From contig NZ_CP045701.2 of NCBI RefSeq assembly GCF_009601685.2, forward strand, positions 2,666,001 to 2,730,000: a stretch of 64,000 nucleotides of DNA, given 5' to 3'. Source of the stretch: Pseudomonas brassicacearum. Lineage in GTDB: Bacteria; Pseudomonadota; Gammaproteobacteria; Pseudomonadales; Pseudomonadaceae. Positions 9,771 through 18,974 of the stretch are shown in pieces. Position 1 is the first letter of the stretch. Each line of letters opens with the position of its first letter. A program made the translations under genes and the position numbers. The notes under the pieces are model-generated. The model did no database searches, was not told the origin of the DNA, and worked only from the letters and a program-made list of their open reading frames with translations.

Positions 9771-10694
9771 TTGGACCGACTACAGGCCATGCAGGTGTTC
9801 CGGCGCATCGTTGAACTGGGCGGTTTTGGCAAGGCGGCCGATGACCTTGGGCTGCCGCGGGCCACCGTCAGCTTGCTGATCCAGCAGTTGGAAGCCCATC
9901 TGGGCGTGCAACTGTTGCAACGCACCACCCGGCAGGTGCGCGCAACGCTCGATGGCCAAGCGTATTACCAGCGCAGTGGCCAGTTGCTGGACGACCTCGA
10001 TGACCTGGAAAGTTCGTTGTCGGCGCAACGCAGCCAGCCGCGCGGCACCTTGAAAGTGGACATGCCCATCGCCTTTGGTTGCACCTGGATCGTGCCGCGC
10101 CTGGCGGATTTCTATCGCCGCTACCCGGCATTGCAGCTGGACATCGGCTTTCACGACCGCCAGGTCCATCTGCAGCGCGAGGGTGTGGATTGTGCAATCC
10201 GCGCCGGCAACGTCGTCGACCAGGCGCTGGTGGCGCGTCCTATCGTGCGCCTGCATCAACTGACGTGCGCCAGCCCTGGTTATCTGGCCCGCGCCGGCAC
10301 GCCCGGGCGGCTGGAGGATTTGACGGCACATCGGGCCATCGGGTTTGCGTCCGGCAATGGGCGGTTCTTTCCGTTCGAACTCGAGGTGGCGGGGCGGGTT
10401 CGCGAAATGCAACTGCCCAGTGACTTGAACGTCAACAATGCCGACGCCTATGTGACGGCCTGCGAAGCGGGATTCGGCTTGATCCAGGCGCCGCGTTACC
10501 ACGTGCAACAGCAGTTGGCCGAGGGCCGGCTGGTTCAGGTACTTGAGGATTACAACGTGCCAACGTGGCCGATCTCAGCGGTGTACCCGCCCCATCGACA
10601 GCTGTCGCCCAGGGTTCGGGTGTTTATCGACTGGGTGATCGAGCTGTTGCAGGAAGAGGCTGACGCCCAGCGGACGCTGATGGAGAAGGCGTAG
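9771..10694 (+). CDS. LysR-family transcriptional regulator
   Basis: 307 residues starting at a TTG (MDRLQAMQVFRRIVELGGFG) with a GAGG upstream. The N-terminal winged helix-turn-helix (KAADDLGLPRATVSLLIQQL) is followed by the LysR substrate-binding domain (RGTLKVDMPIAFGCTWIVPR, VDCAIRAGNVVDQALVARPI). It belongs to the subgroup with the RLQAMQVF start, commonly divergent from oxidoreductases. The neighbouring aldo/keto reductase is the likely target. Confidence 0.9.
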   Translation: MDRLQAMQVFRRIVELGGFGKAADDLGLPRATVSLLIQQLEAHLGVQLLQRTTRQVRATLDGQAYYQRSGQLLDDLDDLESSLSAQRSQPRGTLKVDMPIAFGCTWIVPRLADFYRRYPALQLDIGFHDRQVHLQREGVDCAIRAGNVVDQALVARPIVRLHQLTCASPGYLARAGTPGRLEDLTAHRAIGFASGNGRFFPFELEVAGRVREMQLPSDLNVNNADAYVTACEAGFGLIQAPRYHVQQQLAEGRLVQVLEDYNVPTWPISAVYPPHRQLSPRVRVFIDWVIELLQEEADAQRTLMEKA

Positions 10695-10701
10695 GCGCTG
10701 C

Positions 10702-10872
10702 GTAGGAGCTACGCAGGAGCTATGCAGGAGCTACGTAGGAGCTGTGTAGGAGCTGTCGAGTGCAACGAGGCTGCGATCTTTCCAAAGACACTTGAATCCC
10801 AAGCGAAAGATCAAGATCAAGATCAAGATCAAGATCAAAAGATCAAAAGATCGCAGGCTTCGCCAGCTCCTA
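10702..10872. repeat. 11-bp and 6-bp tandem arrays inside a REP-like inverted pair
   Basis: Five direct copies of an 11-base unit, consensus GYAGGAGCTRY, occupy 10702-10756. Five copies of GATCAA occupy 10809-10838, followed by GATCAAAA. The flanks GGCTGCGATCTTT (from about 10769) and AAAGATCGCAGGCTTCGCCAGCTCCT (to about 10872) are inverted, a common Pseudomonas REP form. It lies between the converging LysR and ABC permease genes, so it may also end transcription. Confidence 0.75.
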
Positions 10873-10906
10873 CAGAGAGCCAGTAGGTGGGTGTTTGCCC
10901 AGGATC

Positions 10907-11674
10907 TCAAGCCTTGACCCAACGCTGGCGACTCCAACCGCTCAACGTATCGACTGCCAAAACCAGCAACAGCATCGCCAGGATCACCGTGCTGCCCTGA
11001 GCTTCCTGGAACAGGCTGAGGCTGACGTAGAGCATTTGCCCCAAGCCCCCGGCGCCGACGAAGCCGAGCACGCTGGCCATGCGGATGTTGTTTTCCCAGC
11101 GGTACAGGATATAGGCCAATAGCTGGGGCAAGAGGTTGGGCAGCGTGCCGTAGCAGAACGCCAATACCGCATTGCCACCTTGCAGGCGGATGGCGTCGGC
11201 CGGTTCGGAGGGGGTGTTTTCCAGGGCTTCGGCGAACAGCCGGCCGAGCACGCCGGTGGTGTGCAGGGCCAAGGCCAGGGTGCCGGCATTGGGGCCGAGC
11301 CCGGCGGCGAGGACCATCAGCGCCGCCCACACCAGTTCTGGAACCGCGCGCAAGGCATTGAGCACCAGCCGCGAAGCGCTGTGCAGGGGCCAGCCGAAGC
11401 GCCCGGCCGCAGGCAAGGCCAATAGCAGGCCGAAGAGGGCCGCGAGCAGGGTGCCAAGGGCCGACATGGCGAGGGTTTCCAGGGCGCCATGGCCGATCGC
11501 CTTCAGATGGCCCGGGCTCAGGTCCGGGCTGAGAAAACGCTGCGCATAAGCGCCCATCTGGTGCAGGTTGCCGCTGTCGCCGAGCTCGCCCAGGTCGATG
11601 CCCAGGTAGACGAACGAGGCGACGACTGCCGCACCGATGCACAGGGCAATGACCGCGTTGATCAACCGATTCAT
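10907..11674 (-). CDS. ABC transporter permease, PhnE type (second)
   Basis: 255 residues with about six membrane helices. The family loop EALENTPSEPADAIRLQGGN and the conserved tail [20 protein letters not shown] mark a PhnE-family (phosphonate/phosphite/selenate-type) inner-membrane permease. Its ATG at 11674 overlaps the stop of the preceding permease as ATGA. It probably forms a heterodimer with the product of 11671-12498. Confidence 0.88.
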   Translation of the reverse strand: MNRLINAVIALCIGAAVVASFVYLGIDLGELGDSGNLHQMGAYAQRFLSPDLSPGHLKAIGHGALETLAMSALGTLLAALFGLLLALPAAGRFGWPLHSASRLVLNALRAVPELVWAALMVLAAGLGPNAGTLALALHTTGVLGRLFAEALENTPSEPADAIRLQGGNAVLAFCYGTLPNLLPQLLAYILYRWENNIRMASVLGFVGAGGLGQMLYVSLSLFQEAQGSTVILAMLLLVLAVDTLSGWSRQRWVKA

Positions 11675-12498
11675 GCCAGCCTCCAGCGCAGCAGGCGGCT
11701 GAGTTGATCGGCGAGCAACACCAGCACCAGGAACGTCAGCAGCAGGCTGGCCACTTCACCGCCGGCGAACATTCGCAGCGACAGGTCCATTTGCTGACCC
11801 AGGCCCCCGGCACCGACGAAGCCCATCACCACCGAGGCGCGGATGGCGCATTCCCAGCGATACACCGTGTACGACAACAGTTCCGCCGCGACATTGGGCA
11901 GGATCCCATAGCAGAAAGCGGTGAGCCGGCTGCTGCCGGACTGCAAGAGGGCATGGGCCGGACGCTGGTCGACCGACTCGTAGATTTCCGCGTAGACCTT
12001 GCCCAGCATGCCGCTGTAGGTAATGGCGATCGCCAGTACGCCAGCCGTGGGCCCGAGCCCGACGGCGCGGACGAAGAGCAAGGCCCAGACGATTTCCGGG
12101 ACGCTGCGCAGGAAGATCAGCAGGCCGCGCACCGGCCAGCGCAGCAGTTGACCCCAATAGCCCGGGTGCCCGGCACGGGAGGCCGCCGACAACGACAGGG
12201 CGCGGCTGGCCAGCAGGCTCGCGGGCACCGCCAACAGCAACGCCAGGGCCATGCCGGCGGTGGCGATCGCCAGCGTCTGCAAGGTGGCTTGCCACAGCAG
12301 TTCGACAAATTCGTCGCCATGGGCGGGAGGCCAGAAGGCCGCTACAAACCGGCCCATTTCACTCTGGCTGTCGCTCGCCACCAGCACGCTAAGGTCCAGT
12401 TCGCTGAACTGGATGCCCGGCCACAGCAGCACAAGGGCCAGCAGGCTGAGCAGCAGGCGCGGGCGGGTGGCGGGGTCTCGGGTATCGCGTGTCAGCAT
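11671..12498 (-). CDS. ABC transporter permease, PhnE type (first)
   Basis: 275 residues from the ATG at 12498, which overlaps the end of the ATPase gene by 7 bases; the open frame continues upstream but only through antisense-like Arg/Pro-rich sequence. It shares with the next gene the [18 protein letters not shown] coupling loop and [20 protein letters not shown], so the two are paralogous. Membrane segments are clear ([36 protein letters not shown]). Confidence 0.88.
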   Translation of the reverse strand: MLTRDTRDPATRPRLLLSLLALVLLWPGIQFSELDLSVLVASDSQSEMGRFVAAFWPPAHGDEFVELLWQATLQTLAIATAGMALALLLAVPASLLASRALSLSAASRAGHPGYWGQLLRWPVRGLLIFLRSVPEIVWALLFVRAVGLGPTAGVLAIAITYSGMLGKVYAEIYESVDQRPAHALLQSGSSRLTAFCYGILPNVAAELLSYTVYRWECAIRASVVMGFVGAGGLGQQMDLSLRMFAGGEVASLLLTFLVLVLLADQLSRLLRWRLA

Positions 12499-13289
12499 CG
12501 CGGGATCTGCACGCTCAAGGAAGAAGGGGGCGTTGGCGAAGACTGTAGCTGTTCGTTGGCATAGAGGGTATCGAGCAATTGACGGTCTACCGCGTCGGTT
12601 GGCAGGTCGAACAGGATCTGTCCATCGCGCAGGCCGATGACCCGGGAAAAGTGTGCCAAGGCCAGTTCCACCGCGTGCAGGCTGGCGACCAGGGTGACGT
12701 TGTGCTCCCGGGCATGCTGGCAAAGCACCGAAAGCGTGTGCTGGGCCAATACCGGGTCCATGGCCGAAACCGGTTCATCGGCCAGCAGTACCTCTGGCGC
12801 CTGGTACAACACCCTGGCAATGCCGACGCGTTGCAGCTGTCCGCCGGACAGCTGCTGGCATTGCGCGAACAATTTGTCGCCCAGGTCCAGCCGGGCCAAC
12901 GCTGCCCTGGCGCCTGGAATATCCAGTGGATGCAGCAGGTTCAACAGGCTTTTGCCGATGCCCCACTGACCGAGCTTTCCGGCCAGGACAGCCGTGACCA
13001 CGCGTTGACGTGGCGGCAGCGGCGGCGATTGGTGGATCAGGCCGATGCGCGCGCGCAGGCGCTGACGCTGGCGGGCAGACAGTTGCCAGGCGCGTTCGCC
13101 GAGCAACTGCAGTTCGCCGTGACCCGGACGCAGGGCGGTGGCCAGCAGGTTGAGCAGGCTCGACTTGCCCGCGCCAGAGGGGCCGATGATAGCGACCTGT
13201 TCGCCGGCGCCGATGCGCAGGTCGATGCCCCGCAGCGCCTGGACACCGTTGGCATGGGTAACGCTGACCTGGGTCAGTTGCAGGGTCAT
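12492..13289 (-). CDS. ABC transporter ATP-binding protein, PhnC type
   Basis: 265 residues. Walker [10 protein letters not shown] at 36-44, signature [15 protein letters not shown], Walker [14 protein letters not shown] and the switch histidine in [11 protein letters not shown] are all intact. The closest family is PhnC (phosphonate-type importers). It starts at 13289, overlapping the binding-protein stop as ATGA. The four overlapping genes form a complete importer. Confidence 0.9.
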   Translation of the reverse strand: MTLQLTQVSVTHANGVQALRGIDLRIGAGEQVAIIGPSGAGKSSLLNLLATALRPGHGELQLLGERAWQLSARQRQRLRARIGLIHQSPPLPPRQRVVTAVLAGKLGQWGIGKSLLNLLHPLDIPGARAALARLDLGDKLFAQCQQLSGGQLQRVGIARVLYQAPEVLLADEPVSAMDPVLAQHTLSVLCQHAREHNVTLVASLHAVELALAHFSRVIGLRDGQILFDLPTDAVDRQLLDTLYANEQLQSSPTPPSSLSVQIPRC

Positions 13290-14137
13290 TTGAGCAGTTC
13301 GGCGGCGCGTGCGGCTTCCTCGATGCCCTTGTAGTTCTCAGGCTTGGTTTCGATGAAGCGACTGGCGGCCTGCAGATCGAGGATTTCCTTGTCCTTCGGG
13401 TTGGCCGGGTCGAGTGCCAGGAAGGCCGCCTTTATCTTGGCCGCCAGCGCTGGGTCGAGCGTTCCGCGCACCGTCCAGTTGTAATCGAAGTAGGCTGGGG
13501 TGGTGGCGAAGACCTTGACCTTGGTCGTGTCGACCTTGCCGGCAGCGACCAGTTTTTCCCAGACACTGGCGTTCAGCACGCCGGCGTCCACCTTGCCGGC
13601 CTGGACCCAGGCGACGGTGGCGTCATGGGCGCCCGAGTAGCCCACGCGACTGAAGTAGCTTTCCGGCTTGATACCGTCCTTGAGCATGAAGTAGCGCGGC
13701 ATGAGGCTGCCGGACGTCGACGACACCGAACCGAAGGCAAAGGTCTTGCCCTTGAGGTCGGCGAGGGATTTGACGGCCGGGTCGGCGGTGATGAATTTAC
13801 TGGTGAACTGGGCGTCCTGTTCACGCTGGACGAGGGGGATGGCGTTGCCGGTTTTCAGGCGTGCCTGCACGAAGGTGAAGCCACCCAGCCAGGCCATGTC
13901 GATCCGGTCGGTGGCCAATGCCTCGACCACGGCGGGGTAGTCGCTGACGGGTACGAACTCGACTTTCATGCCGGTTTGCTGTTCCAGGTAGGCACCCAGC
14001 GGCTTGAACTTGCGCAGCAGTTCGGTCGGGGCCTCATCGGGAATCGCACTGACTTTCAAGGTGTCGGCGGCCTGGCTCAGCAAGCTGCAAAAAGACAGGG
14101 TAACGCCGACGGCCAATGCGAGGGAACGCTTGAGCAT
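13286..14137 (-). CDS. PhnD-type periplasmic binding protein (phosphonate, or putatively selenate)
   Basis: 283 residues with a signal peptide ending [10 protein letters not shown]. The mature start [20 protein letters not shown], followed by [20 protein letters not shown] and [20 protein letters not shown], is PhnD-like. As I recall, a subgroup reading [16 protein letters not shown] is annotated as putative selenate-binding. No C-P lyase, phosphite dehydrogenase or selenium gene is adjacent, so phosphonate, phosphite or selenate cannot be decided. A CGGAG Shine-Dalgarno supports the start. Confidence 0.85.
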   Translation of the reverse strand: MLKRSLALAVGVTLSFCSLLSQAADTLKVSAIPDEAPTELLRKFKPLGAYLEQQTGMKVEFVPVSDYPAVVEALATDRIDMAWLGGFTFVQARLKTGNAIPLVQREQDAQFTSKFITADPAVKSLADLKGKTFAFGSVSSTSGSLMPRYFMLKDGIKPESYFSRVGYSGAHDATVAWVQAGKVDAGVLNASVWEKLVAAGKVDTTKVKVFATTPAYFDYNWTVRGTLDPALAAKIKAAFLALDPANPKDKEILDLQAASRFIETKPENYKGIEEAARAAELLK

Positions 14138-14267
14138 GGAAGATCTCCGGAACAGGAAGGCAAGGAAGGGTGAAGCATCACGCCCACACGGAGGGCGGTA
14201 CGCCGCTCTGTGAGGGTAGACGAAGGAGAGCGATATTAACCGTTTCTGGCCTTGAACTCACCCAAAC

Positions 14268-14300
14268 CCCTTGTGGGGGGGCGAGCCTGCCCGCGATAAC
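14268..14300. repeat. single REP-like element
   Basis: TTGTGGGGGGGCGAGCCTGCCCGCGATAAC is a degenerate REP core in the 291-base gap between the ABC binding-protein gene and the Ppx/GppA gene. I see nothing else convincing in the gap apart from the promoter and SD that must serve each side. Confidence 0.5.
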
Positions 14301-14428
14301 GGTTTCCAGGGCAATGCCCAGGGCGTGTCATCCAGGTGTCATCGAAGCCATGGCAGGATCTTCGCAAACCATCGTGGTAAGTCCGGCAGCGCCTGTGCCT
14401 GCTGGCTGATGAATCAAGGAACACCGCT

Positions 14429-15364
14429 ATGAAAGGCGACGCCCCCCTGTTCGCGGCCATTGACCTGGGCTCCAACGCCTTCCGCTTGATGATCGGCCAG
14501 TCGGTCAAGCGCAATCGACGCCTGGTGATCCAGGAAGTGAAAACCCTGCGTGAGCCTGTTCGATTGGCCGAAGGCCTGCAGGCCGGGGCATTGGACGAAC
14601 TGGCGCTGGATCGGGGCTGGCAGGCCCTCGCCCGATTCGGTAAAAAGCTGCGTGGCTTTGAAGCTGCAAGGGTGCGGGCGGTGGCGACCAGCGCCGTACG
14701 CGAAGCGGCGAATGCCCAGTTGTTCCTGGCCAGTGCCGAACGGCACCTGGGGTTCCGGATCGACGTGCTGTCCGGGCATGAAGAGGCCCGGCTGGTGTAT
14801 GCCGGCGTGGCCCATACGGTGCCCGGTGTCGAGCAGACGCGATTGGTGGTGGACATTGGTGGCGGCTCGACCGAGCTGATTCTGGGGCAGGGCGCTCAAC
14901 CGCTGCTGACGCAAAGCATTGCCATCGGCAGCGGTACCTTTGGCGCGCGTTACTTTCCGGGTGGATGCATCACTGCCCAGGCCTTGCTGGAGGCTGAGCG
15001 CGTGGCGGTCTTGCAGTTTGAAAAAGTGGCGGTGGGTTATCGCGCCCATGGCTGGCAGCAGGCGATCGGTTCTTCCGGTACGGCGCGGATGTTGGCCAAA
15101 GTGCTCAAGGCCAACGGCCTCAACGACTTGGGTAAAGGCGGTATTACCTACAGTGGATTGTTGCGTTTGTCGCTGCGGTTGCTGGAAGTCGGCCATGTCG
15201 ACCAGCTCAGACTGGCCGGTTTGCAAAGCCATCGCCTGGGCATCCTGCCCGGTGGCCTGTCGATCATGCTGGCGGCATTCAAGGTCTTCGGTGTCTCGCA
15301 CATGATTGCTTCCGAGGCGGGCCTGAGGTTCGGCGTTCTGCATGGCCTGATGCATCAGCACTGA
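14429..15364 (+). CDS. short Ppx/GppA-family phosphatase
   Basis: 311 residues with an AAGGA site upstream. The ASKHA-fold phosphate loops are intact: AAIDLGSNAFRLMIGQ at residues 9-24 and VVDIGGGSTELILGQG near 150. It corresponds to the two catalytic ASKHA domains only and lacks the C-terminal HD-like region of full-length (~500-residue) Ppx and GppA. Short members hydrolyse short-chain polyphosphate or pppGpp; which applies here is unknown. It stands alone. Confidence 0.88.
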   Translation: MKGDAPLFAAIDLGSNAFRLMIGQSVKRNRRLVIQEVKTLREPVRLAEGLQAGALDELALDRGWQALARFGKKLRGFEAARVRAVATSAVREAANAQLFLASAERHLGFRIDVLSGHEEARLVYAGVAHTVPGVEQTRLVVDIGGGSTELILGQGAQPLLTQSIAIGSGTFGARYFPGGCITAQALLEAERVAVLQFEKVAVGYRAHGWQQAIGSSGTARMLAKVLKANGLNDLGKGGITYSGLLRLSLRLLEVGHVDQLRLAGLQSHRLGILPGGLSIMLAAFKVFGVSHMIASEAGLRFGVLHGLMHQH

Positions 15365-15618
15365 TCACGGACCGTTGTTGCCCATCGTCATTCATCAGCG
15401 ACGGCTCAATGTCGAGCATCAGCGCCTCTTCGGTGACCCCTTCTTGACCCGATCATCTGGCATTTCATCGCCTGGGCAGCAGGCACGTCCGGTTATCGCA
15501 AAGCGTGGGCCCGGATGAGGGTGATTGCGTGAACGGGGCTTTTCGCTCTTTCGATATGCAGTCAGTGAAGGCACAATGCGCATCCTTTTTTGGCTCGCCT
15601 TGCCCGGAGGCCTCGAAA

Positions 15619-16716
15619 ATGATCAAAACGCCGTACTACCTCATCGACAAACAAAAGCTGCTGGCGAACATGCAGAAGATCGCCTATGTGCGTGAGCAGT
15701 CCGGGGCCAAGGCCTTGCTGGCGCTCAAGTGCTTCGCCACCTGGTCGGTGTTCGACCTGATGCAGCAGTACATGGACGGCACCACATCGTCGTCGCTCTA
15801 TGAGCTCAAGCTCGGCCGGCAGAAGTTCGCTGGCGAAACCCACGCCTACAGCGTCGCCTGGGCCGACGATGAGATCGAGGAGATGCTCGCCAACTGCGAC
15901 AAGATCATCTTCAACTCCATCGGCCAGTTGCAGCGCTACACCGAAGCGTCGGCCGGCAAGGTCCGCGGCCTGCGGGTCAACCCGCAAGTGAGCAGCTCCG
16001 ATTACCTGCTGGCCGACCCGGCGCGGCCGTTCAGCCGCCTGGGCGAATGGGATCCGGTGAAAATCGAGCAAGTCATCGAGCATATCTCCGGCTTCATGTT
16101 CCACAACAACTGCGAGAACGGCGATTTCGGTTTGTTCGACCAGATGCTGGGCACTATCGAAGAGCGCTTTGGTCACTTGTTGCATAAGGTCGAGTGGGTC
16201 AGCCTCGGTGGCGGCATTCACTTCACCGGCGAGGGCTATGCCCTGGACGCCTTCTGCGCACGGCTCAAGGCCTTCTCGCAAAAATACGGCGTGCAGGTCT
16301 ACCTGGAGCCGGGCGAGGCCGCGATCACCCAGAGCGCGTCGCTGGAAGTCACCGTGCTCGACACGCTCTACAACGGCAAGCACCTGGCCGTGGTGGACAG
16401 CTCCATCGAGGCGCACATGCTCGATTTGCTGATCTATCGACTGGACGCCAAGCTGGCACCAAGCGAGGGCGAACACACCTACATGGTGTGCGGCAAATCC
16501 TGCCTGGCCGGAGACATTTTCGGCGAGTACCAATTCGATCGTCCGCTGTCCATCGGCGATCGGCTGTCGTTCATCGACGCAGCAGGCTACACCATGGTCA
16601 AGAAAAACTGGTTCAACGGCCTGAAAATGCCGTCCATCGTAGTGAAGCAGCTCGACGGCAGTGTCGAGGTGGTTCGCGAGTTTGTTTACGACGACTATCT
16701 GTCCAGCCTGTCTTGA
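15619..16716 (+). CDS. nspC: carboxynorspermidine decarboxylase
   Basis: 365 residues; the start at 15619 has a GGAGG upstream and gives the family start MIKTPYYLIDKQKLLANMQK. It is a fold-III PLP decarboxylase: the PLP-lysine lies in LLALKCFATWSVFD (Lys37), the glycine loop is SLGGGIHFTGEGY, and the C-terminal catalytic cysteine segment is CGKSCLAGDIFGEY. It decarboxylates carboxynorspermidine or carboxyspermidine to norspermidine or spermidine. It is followed 16 bases later by the dehydrogenase that makes its substrate. Confidence 0.93.
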   Translation: MIKTPYYLIDKQKLLANMQKIAYVREQSGAKALLALKCFATWSVFDLMQQYMDGTTSSSLYELKLGRQKFAGETHAYSVAWADDEIEEMLANCDKIIFNSIGQLQRYTEASAGKVRGLRVNPQVSSSDYLLADPARPFSRLGEWDPVKIEQVIEHISGFMFHNNCENGDFGLFDQMLGTIEERFGHLLHKVEWVSLGGGIHFTGEGYALDAFCARLKAFSQKYGVQVYLEPGEAAITQSASLEVTVLDTLYNGKHLAVVDSSIEAHMLDLLIYRLDAKLAPSEGEHTYMVCGKSCLAGDIFGEYQFDRPLSIGDRLSFIDAAGYTMVKKNWFNGLKMPSIVVKQLDGSVEVVREFVYDDYLSSLS

Positions 16717-16732
16717 GCTGGCGGAAGGAGAA

Positions 16733-17986
16733 ATGAAGAAATTGAAGAAGAACGTACTTATCATTGGTGCAGGAGGTGTCGCCAAGGTGGTGGCCCACAA
16801 GTGCGCGCAGCACAACGACGAACTCGGTCGTATTGCTATCGCGTCGCGCAACATCTCCAAATGCCAGGCCATCATCGACAGCGTCAAGGCCAAGGGTAGC
16901 CTCAAGCAACCCGCCGACATCAAGGCCTTTGCACTGAACGCTCTGGATGTCGAAGCGACCAAGTCGCTGATTCGCGAAACCGAGTCGCAGATCGTCATCA
17001 ACGTCGGCTCTGCCTTTCTCAACATGTCGGTGCTGCGTGCCTGCATCGATACCGACGTGGCCTACCTGGACACCGCCATCCACGAAGAACCGGGCAAGGT
17101 CTGCGAGACGCCGCCCTGGTACGGCAACTACGAGTGGAACCACCTCCAGGAGTGCCAGGACAAGAACATCACCGCCATTCTCGGCGTGGGCTTCGACCCG
17201 GGTGTTGTCAATGCCTATGCGGCACTGGCGCAGCAACAGCATTTCGACCGCATTGATTCGATCGACATTCTCGACGTCAATGCCGGCTCCCATGGCAAAT
17301 ATTTCGCCACCAATTTCGACCCGGAAATCAATTTCCGCGAATTCACCGGACAGGTGTGGAGCTGGCAGGACAGCCAGTGGACCAGCAACACCATGTTCGA
17401 GGTCAAGCGCACCGACGACCTGCCGGTCGTAGGCTCGCAGAACCTGTACCTGACCGGCCACGACGAAGTGCACTCGCTGTCGAAGAACCTCGACGTGCCC
17501 AACGTGCGTTTCTGGATGAGCTTCGGCGAGCACTACATCAACGTGTTCACCGTACTGAGGAACCTCGGCCTGCTCTCCGAGCAACCGGTCAAGACCGCCG
17601 AGGGCCTGGAAGTCGTGCCGCTGAAAGTGGTCAAGGCCGTGCTGCCTGACCCAAGTTCGCTGGCGCCGGGCTATACCGGCAAGACCTGCATCGGCGACCT
17701 GGTCAAGGGCGTCAAGGATGGCCAGCCGCGCGAGATGTTCATCTACAACGTGGCCGACCACGAGGACGCCTACGCCGAAACCGACAGCCAGGGCATTTCC
17801 TATACCGCAGGCGTGCCACCGGTGGCCGCAGCCTTGCTGGTGGCCCGTGGCGAGTGGGACGTGCAGCGCATGGTCAACGTCGAGGAGCTGCCTGCCGAGG
17901 CGTTCCTCGAGGCGTTGGATGTGATGGGCTTGCCGACGCGCATCAAGGACGAGCATGGAGACCGTCCCTGGAACCAAAGCGCCTGA
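16733..17986 (+). CDS. carboxynorspermidine dehydrogenase (saccharopine dehydrogenase family)
   Basis: 417 residues; GGAAGGAG precedes the ATG at 16733. The Rossmann motif VLIIGAGGVAKVVAHKC is at the N-terminus and the family signature FDPGVVNAYAAL in the middle. The enzyme condenses a diamine with aspartate semialdehyde and reduces the imine with NADPH, feeding the decarboxylase encoded just upstream. Together they are the alternative polyamine route used in place of or beside SpeE. Transcription ends at the strong hairpin at 18103. Confidence 0.92.
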   Translation: MKKLKKNVLIIGAGGVAKVVAHKCAQHNDELGRIAIASRNISKCQAIIDSVKAKGSLKQPADIKAFALNALDVEATKSLIRETESQIVINVGSAFLNMSVLRACIDTDVAYLDTAIHEEPGKVCETPPWYGNYEWNHLQECQDKNITAILGVGFDPGVVNAYAALAQQQHFDRIDSIDILDVNAGSHGKYFATNFDPEINFREFTGQVWSWQDSQWTSNTMFEVKRTDDLPVVGSQNLYLTGHDEVHSLSKNLDVPNVRFWMSFGEHYINVFTVLRNLGLLSEQPVKTAEGLEVVPLKVVKAVLPDPSSLAPGYTGKTCIGDLVKGVKDGQPREMFIYNVADHEDAYAETDSQGISYTAGVPPVAAALLVARGEWDVQRMVNVEELPAEAFLEALDVMGLPTRIKDEHGDRPWNQSA

Positions 17987-18102
17987 AGGACGCCAGGCAG
18001 GTTCCGTTCCGACTCCCCGATAGGAACTGCAGAGTCCATCTGAATTCTGCAGGCGATTGAACCAGGCGTGAATACCTGGCAATCAGTGAGAGTCTTGAAG
18101 AA

Positions 18103-18135
18103 ATGCTCCGTATCGAAAGGTACGGAGCATTTTTC
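18103..18135 (+). terminator. rho-independent terminator of the polyamine operon
   Basis: ATGCTCCGTA (18103-18112), an eight-base loop, TACGGAGCAT (18121-18130) and a T-run form a perfect 10-bp stem with U-tail, 117 bases after the dehydrogenase stop. Confidence 0.9.
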
Positions 18136-18258
18136 GTTTATGCCCGCGTCAAATGAATGTAAGCGTCCGGCCAAGTCACCTTCCGAACTCCAGCATTAAG
18201 GGCGATGGTGTCCGCGTCTATTTAAGCGGACGCGATCACCCTTATCGCCAGGATTTCC

Positions 18259-18579
18259 ATGCGCCAACGAAGCTCTTATCCGAAACCATTCAAAGCCCAA
18301 GTCGTTCAGGAATGCCTGCAACCTGGCGCAACCGTGTCCAGTGTCGCCATCAGTCACGGCATCAACGCCAACGTCATCCGCAAATGGATGCCGCTCTATC
18401 GAGACCAACTCGCCCCAAACTCGCTACCAGCCTTTGTCCCGCTGAAGGCTGCTCCTAAACGGCCAGCGGAAACGTTGGTGATCATTGAGTTACCCATGGC
18501 CGGGCAAGTGATCACGGTGAAGTGGCCAACCTCAGATCCTGAGGGCTGCGCGCAGTTTATTCGGACTGTCGCTCAATGA
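18259..18579 (+). CDS. tnpA: IS66-family accessory protein TnpA
   Basis: 106 residues, MRQRSSYPKPFKAQVVQECL, with a helix-turn-helix in PGATVSSVAISHGINANVIRKW typical of the IS66 OrfA/IS3-OrfA-like DNA-binding protein. It is required for transposition in studied IS66 elements. A hairpin with arms GTCCGC and GCGGAC lies in its leader near 18210. Its stop overlaps the tnpB start as ATGA. Confidence 0.9.
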   Translation: MRQRSSYPKPFKAQVVQECLQPGATVSSVAISHGINANVIRKWMPLYRDQLAPNSLPAFVPLKAAPKRPAETLVIIELPMAGQVITVKWPTSDPEGCAQFIRTVAQ

Positions 18580-18911
18580 TCCGTATTGATGCGATCTGGC
18601 TGGCCACCGAACCGATGGATATGCGCGCCGGCACGGAGACAGCATTGGCCCGGGTGATCGCGGTGTTCGGTGCGGCGAAGCCGCACTGCGCTTACCTCTT
18701 CGCCAATCGCCGGGCCAACCGGATGAAGGTGCTGGTGCATGATGGCGTGGGTATCTGGCTTGCAGCACGGCGACTGAATCAGGGCAAGTTCCACTGGCCG
18801 GGCGTTCGCCATGGAGCTGAGGTCGAACTCGACAGCGAACAGCTTCAGGCCTTGGTACTGGGCCTGCCCTGGCAGCGTGTCGGCGCAGGCGGTGCGATTA
18901 CTGTGCTGTAA
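18576..18911 (+). CDS. tnpB: IS66-family accessory protein TnpB
   Basis: 111 residues, carrying the TnpB signature IWLATEPMDMRAGTETALARV, then CAYLFANRRANRMKVLVHDG and GVWLAARRLNQGKF-like sequence (here GIWLAARRLNQGKF). The start overlaps the tnpA stop by four bases, implying coupled translation. Full length for the family. Confidence 0.92.
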   Translation: MIRIDAIWLATEPMDMRAGTETALARVIAVFGAAKPHCAYLFANRRANRMKVLVHDGVGIWLAARRLNQGKFHWPGVRHGAEVELDSEQLQALVLGLPWQRVGAGGAITVL

Positions 18912-18974
18912 ACGCCGGCCATTTGGCCGGTCTACTTGTCGCCGTCCCGTGCCGGCTCTGGCACAATCAACGGC

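Noticed and set aside
10809..10848. CRISPR-like array
   Set aside because: The repeats are six-base contiguous units with no spacers, and no cas gene is near.
15562..18082. Long minus-strand frames opposite the polyamine genes
   Set aside because: Both polyamine enzymes are fully recognisable on the plus strand with good SD sites; the opposite frames have no domain.
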